Source of the DNA: Dactylosporangium fulvum
GTDB lineage: Bacteria; Actinomycetota; Actinomycetes; Mycobacteriales; Micromonosporaceae
Direction of reading: 5' to 3'
Assembly (NCBI RefSeq): GCF_025137375.1
Contig: NZ_CP073720.1
Span: 5,170,501-5,234,500, forward strand
Length of the DNA: 64,000 bases
Shown here: one piece after another, positions 61,694 through 64,000 of the stretch
Numbering within the stretch: the first letter of the stretch is position 1
Layout of the letters: every line of letters begins with the position of its first letter
Program-made: the position numbers and the translations under genes
The notes under the pieces: generated by a model
Told to the model about the DNA's origin: nothing
Database searches by the model: none
The model's input: only the letters and a program-made list of their open reading frames with translations

Positions 61694-63004
61694 CTAGGGG
61701 GTGTCGGAATTCCAGATGGGGCCGTCCGGATACGCGTAGCGGGCGCGACTCTCCGCCCGCATGGTGGAGCTGAACCCCGGTGACAGCGGTGCGAGGTAGC
61801 GGCCCCCGCGTAGCCGGACCGGGTCGGTGAAGTGTTCGTGCAGGTGGTCGACGTACTCGATGACGCGGTTGTGCATCGAGCGGGACACGGCCACGTAGTC
61901 GAACATCGAGAGGTGCTGGACCAGCTCGCAGAGGCCGACCCCGCCGGCGTGCGGGCAGACCGGGACGCCGAACTTGGCGGCGAGCAGCAGGATCGCGACG
62001 TTCTCGTTGACCCCGGCGACGCGGGCGGCGTCGAGCTGGACGAACGAGACCGCGTTGAGCTGCAGCAGTTGCTTGAACACGACACGGTTCTGCACGTGCT
62101 CACCGGTCGCGACCGGGACCGGTGCGATACGCCGGGCGATCTCGGCGTGCCCGACGACGTCGTCGGGTGACGTCGGCTCCTCGACCCACCAGGGCTGGTA
62201 CGGCGCGAGGGCCTTCACCCACTCCACAGCGGTGTCGACGTCCCAGCGCTGGTTCGCGTCGACCGCGATCCGCACGTGCGGCCCGCAGGCCTGCCGCGCG
62301 ATCCGCATCCGGCGCAGGTCGTCCTCAAGGTCGGCGCCGACCTTGAGCTTGATCTGGGTGAAACCGGCGTCGACCGCCTCCCGGCACAGCCGGGTGAGCT
62401 TCTCGTCGGAGTACCCCAGCCAGCCCGGCGACGTCGCGTAGGCCGGGTAGCCGTCCTGAAGCAGCGTCCGGACCCGCTCCTCGCGGCCCTGCGCGCCGCG
62501 GCGCAGGATGTCGAGGGCCTCCTCGGGCGTGATGGCGTCGGTGAGGTACCGGAAATCGACCAGGTCGACGAGGTCCTCGGGGGTCATCGAGGCGAGCAGC
62601 TGCCACAACGGCAGACCGGCCCGCTTCGCCTTGAGATCCCACAGCGCGTTGACGACCGCGGAGATCGCCATGTGCATGACGCCCTTCTCCGGGCCGAGCC
62701 AGCGCAACTGCGAGTCGTGGACAACCTCCCGCCAGAGGCCACCGAGGTCGTCGAGGACCTCCTTGACCAGACGTCCGACGATATAGGGCCGCAGCGCCAG
62801 GATCGCTGCCGTCTGGACCTCGTTGCCGCGCCCGATGGTGAAGGCGAATCCGTGCCCCTCATGCCCGTCGACCGCGTCGGTGCGCAGCACCACATAGGCC
62901 GCCGAATAATCGGGGTCAGGGTTCATCGCGTCGGAACCGTCTAGGTGCTGCGAGGTCGGGAACCGCACGTCGTAGGTGTCCAGCGACACGAATCGGTTGG
63001 TCAT
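61694..63004 (-). CDS. fucD: L-fuconate dehydratase
   Basis: A 436-residue enolase-superfamily dehydratase converting L-fuconate to 2-keto-3-deoxy-L-fuconate. The active site is complete: K219 and K221 in QIKLKVG, metal ligands D249 (VDANQRWD), E275 (WVEEP) and E302 (ATGEHVQNR), and H352 (CPHAGGVG). From memory each is exactly one position off the characterised Xanthomonas enzyme (K218/K220, D248, E274, E301, H351), which is strong support. It is the first gene of the operon and lies behind the inverted-repeat operator at 63040-63062. The other non-phosphorylating fucose pathway genes are not in the window. Confidence 0.93.
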   Translation of the reverse strand: MTNRFVSLDTYDVRFPTSQHLDGSDAMNPDPDYSAAYVVLRTDAVDGHEGHGFAFTIGRGNEVQTAAILALRPYIVGRLVKEVLDDLGGLWREVVHDSQLRWLGPEKGVMHMAISAVVNALWDLKAKRAGLPLWQLLASMTPEDLVDLVDFRYLTDAITPEEALDILRRGAQGREERVRTLLQDGYPAYATSPGWLGYSDEKLTRLCREAVDAGFTQIKLKVGADLEDDLRRMRIARQACGPHVRIAVDANQRWDVDTAVEWVKALAPYQPWWVEEPTSPDDVVGHAEIARRIAPVPVATGEHVQNRVVFKQLLQLNAVSFVQLDAARVAGVNENVAILLLAAKFGVPVCPHAGGVGLCELVQHLSMFDYVAVSRSMHNRVIEYVDHLHEHFTDPVRLRGGRYLAPLSPGFSSTMRAESRARYAYPDGPIWNSDTP

Positions 63005-63039
63005 GGCCCCCGTCCTTCTCTCGGCCGACCATGTGAAGG

Positions 63040-63062
63040 TCGGATGTACTGGAGACATCCGA
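63040..63062. promoter_or_regulatory. Operator of the fucose operon
   Basis: TCGGATGT-ACTGGAG-ACATCCGA, perfect 8-bp arms with a 7-bp spacer, 35 bases upstream of the fucD start and downstream of a TTGACTAAG-type promoter region. A second half-site lies near 63168. The pattern suits a GntR- or IclR-type regulator, but no regulator gene is in view. Confidence 0.6.
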
Positions 63063-63387
63063 TGTTTAGCAGGCCCGAGCGGCCCACCGCAAGAGCAAAA
63101 TCTTGGAGCCTGTCGCTTTTGTTGTCCGGAACAGAAGTTCGGCAGTGTTCTTGACTAAGTGAGACCTCGGATGTTCACTCATGGTCGAGGGTTGTCCATG
63201 GTTCGATGAACGGACCCACCGTTCGAGGCCTGCGGACAGCGCCCTGCGATGCGACGCCGACGCGGAGCAGGGTGGGTGCCGGCCGCTGGGCGCCCGGCGG
63301 CCGGCACCAACAAAGCCCGTGCGTTTGTCATCGAACTTTCTTCCGTGCCCGCGCTTCAGTGCCGCCGTTTGCGACCGGCTCGTACTT

Positions 63388-63420
63388 TCATGATCGCGAA
63401 GACTTGGCGCACCCCTGGAG
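63388..63420. repeat. Dispersed repeat, second copy
   Basis: TCATGATCGCGAAGACTT followed by GGCGCACCCCTGG matches the reversed right arm of the palindrome at 7381-7476 at 27 of the first 29 positions. Here it is a single arm with no nearby inverted partner, so it is a partial copy. Confidence 0.75.
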
Positions 63421-63463
63421 CCTGTCGCGCAATTCGGATCCCTCGCGCGTCAACCCCGACAAC

Positions 63464-63545
63464 CGCGCCGATCTTGGAGTTGTGGTCCTTGACAAATCCG
63501 GACAAATTCGGAGGTTCATGGCGCCACAACTCCAAGATCGGCGCG
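63464..63545. repeat. Perfect 22-bp inverted repeat
   Basis: CGCGCCGATCTTGGAGTTGT-GG (63464-63485) and its exact reverse complement (63524-63545) flank a 38-base loop. The arms are too long and far apart for a normal terminator. A mobile palindromic repeat or MITE-like element is more likely. Confidence 0.85.
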
Positions 63546-63732
63546 TAGTTGGGCCGCCGGTGCAGGGCCGCAACATCCGGACCGAACCCCGCCGTCGCGG
63601 TGGCCGGGCTCGCACGGTCGGGCCGAGCGCCGTGGCGGAGACGCCCAGGTAGCCGCGTCGGATCGCGTGCATGGAGTGTCCTTCCGTGACGCCGGGGTGC
63701 GGCTGGCGGGCCGCACCCCGGCTCGTCGGGTG

Positions 63733-64000
63733 TTACGGCGCGATCAGGTCGAACTTCTCCCACGGTCCGATCGCGTCCCGGTTGGCGATGAGCGCGGCGG
63801 CGCCGGCGTTCTCCGCGACGACGTACTTGTTGTTGACGGTCGCCTGCAGGCTGACGCTGCCGTCGGCGTTGCGGATCAGCCGGAAGCGTTCCCAGGCGCC
63901 GACCGCGTCGCGGTTCGCGATCAGCGGGTTGGCGCCGGCGTTCTCCGCGCAGACCCACTTGTTGTTGGCCCGGGCGCGCAGCGCCACGACGCCCCCGCCC
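63733..64000 (-). CDS. C-terminal end of a secreted protein with trefoil-like binding repeats (partial)
   Basis: The last about 88 residues of a protein that enters from the right edge. Two repeats of a fascin/trefoil-like unit are visible: NNKWVCAENAGANPLIANRD then AVGAWERFRLI, and NNKYVVAENAGAAALIANRD then AIGPWEKFDLI. Such modules are joined by Gly-rich linkers to glycoside hydrolases or other secreted enzymes in actinomycetes, and a GGG linker precedes it here. The catalytic part is outside the window, so the enzyme class is unknown. Confidence 0.8.
   Translation of the reverse strand, partial: GGGVVALRARANNKWVCAENAGANPLIANRDAVGAWERFRLIRNADGSVSLQATVNNKYVVAENAGAAALIANRDAIGPWEKFDLIAP

Larger units (their letters stand above)
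63005..63732. other. Long intergenic region with operator and palindromic repeats
   Basis: About 730 bases without a supported gene. It holds the fucose operator (63040-63062), a half-site TCGGATGTTCAC near 63168, a repeat related to the one at 7381 (63388-63420) and a perfect 22-bp inverted repeat (63464-63545). Short frames across the inverted repeat are artefacts of its symmetry. Confidence 0.6.

Noticed and set aside
63388..63672. Short minus-strand protein across the inverted repeat
   Set aside because: The frame is produced by repeat symmetry (similar peptide read from both arms), with no ribosome site or family.
1..64000. tRNA, rRNA, riboswitch or CRISPR elements
   Set aside because: None could be recognised by eye on either strand; absence was not confirmed by a covariance-model search, which would be decisive.

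Overview
The window is very GC-rich with strong third-position GC bias. It carries flagellar stator-type genes (motB, fliL), many secreted hydrolases with ricin-type or other carbohydrate-binding modules, an LPXTG adhesin, a SARP/AfsR-type regulator, paired roadblock proteins and an actinobacterial LexA. Together these point to a motile, saprophytic actinomycete, most likely Micromonosporaceae (Actinoplanes-like). That placement is inference from gene content; no rRNA or tRNA gene is present to confirm it.

Layout. 1-0.9 kb: 3' part of an IS630-type transposase. 1.2-5.7 kb: secreted GH30 glycosidase, a motB-fliL pair with no motA beside it, and a DUF6745-like protein. 5.7-12 kb: an MFS transporter, a decayed pectate lyase, a secreted SH3-like protein, a TetR regulator, a 17-residue lysine-rich ORF and an aminoglycoside nucleotidyltransferase-like gene. 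12-18.4 kb: a 1141-residue surface adhesin divergent from a five-gene overlapping operon (small Tat/Sec-type DUF6916-like protein, GNAT fused to a similar domain, three phage tail-collar paralogues). 18.5-21.7 kb: an orphan sensor kinase and a frameshifted aldo/keto reductase. 22-27.8 kb: a two-component system divergent from an ABC exporter operon, one permease of which carries a large extracellular insert, followed by an APH-family kinase. 27.9-34.9 kb: lexA-type repressor, an ArsR operon with truncated genes, a maltokinase-cap protein, arylamine N-acetyltransferase, a DivIVA-motif membrane protein, a zinc-ribbon protein, DUF1810 and an HD hydrolase. 35-38.2 kb: a lower-GC segment with a secreted protein and a SARP-NTPase gene fused in frame to the end of a MarR gene.

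38.2-48.8 kb is mostly metabolism: SDR, DUF302-like, AraC-VOC pair, then a maltose/malto-oligosaccharide locus (two GH13 enzymes, LacI regulator, MalE-F-G importer without its ATPase). 48.8-53.9 kb: a DHA2 exporter with a perfect palindromic operator, two coupled roadblock proteins, an RraA-like protein and a secreted trypsin-like protease. 53.9-57.6 kb: a lower-GC, three-gene set (class III cyclase-like protein, large protein with a degenerate P-loop and helical repeats, small helical protein). It resembles nucleotide-linked conflict (defence) systems and is the best candidate here for an undescribed system. 58.1-63 kb: an L-fucose/L-fuconate operon (L-fuconate dehydratase plus a ribose-type ABC importer) behind a clear inverted-repeat operator. 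The right edge holds the end of a secreted protein with a trefoil-like repeat domain.

Convergent gene pairs are often separated by perfect GC hairpins without T-tracts. Several loci show decay (pectate lyase, aldo/keto reductase, VOC/hydrolase remnants, SARP-MarR chimera). Two intergenic regions share members of a dispersed palindromic repeat.
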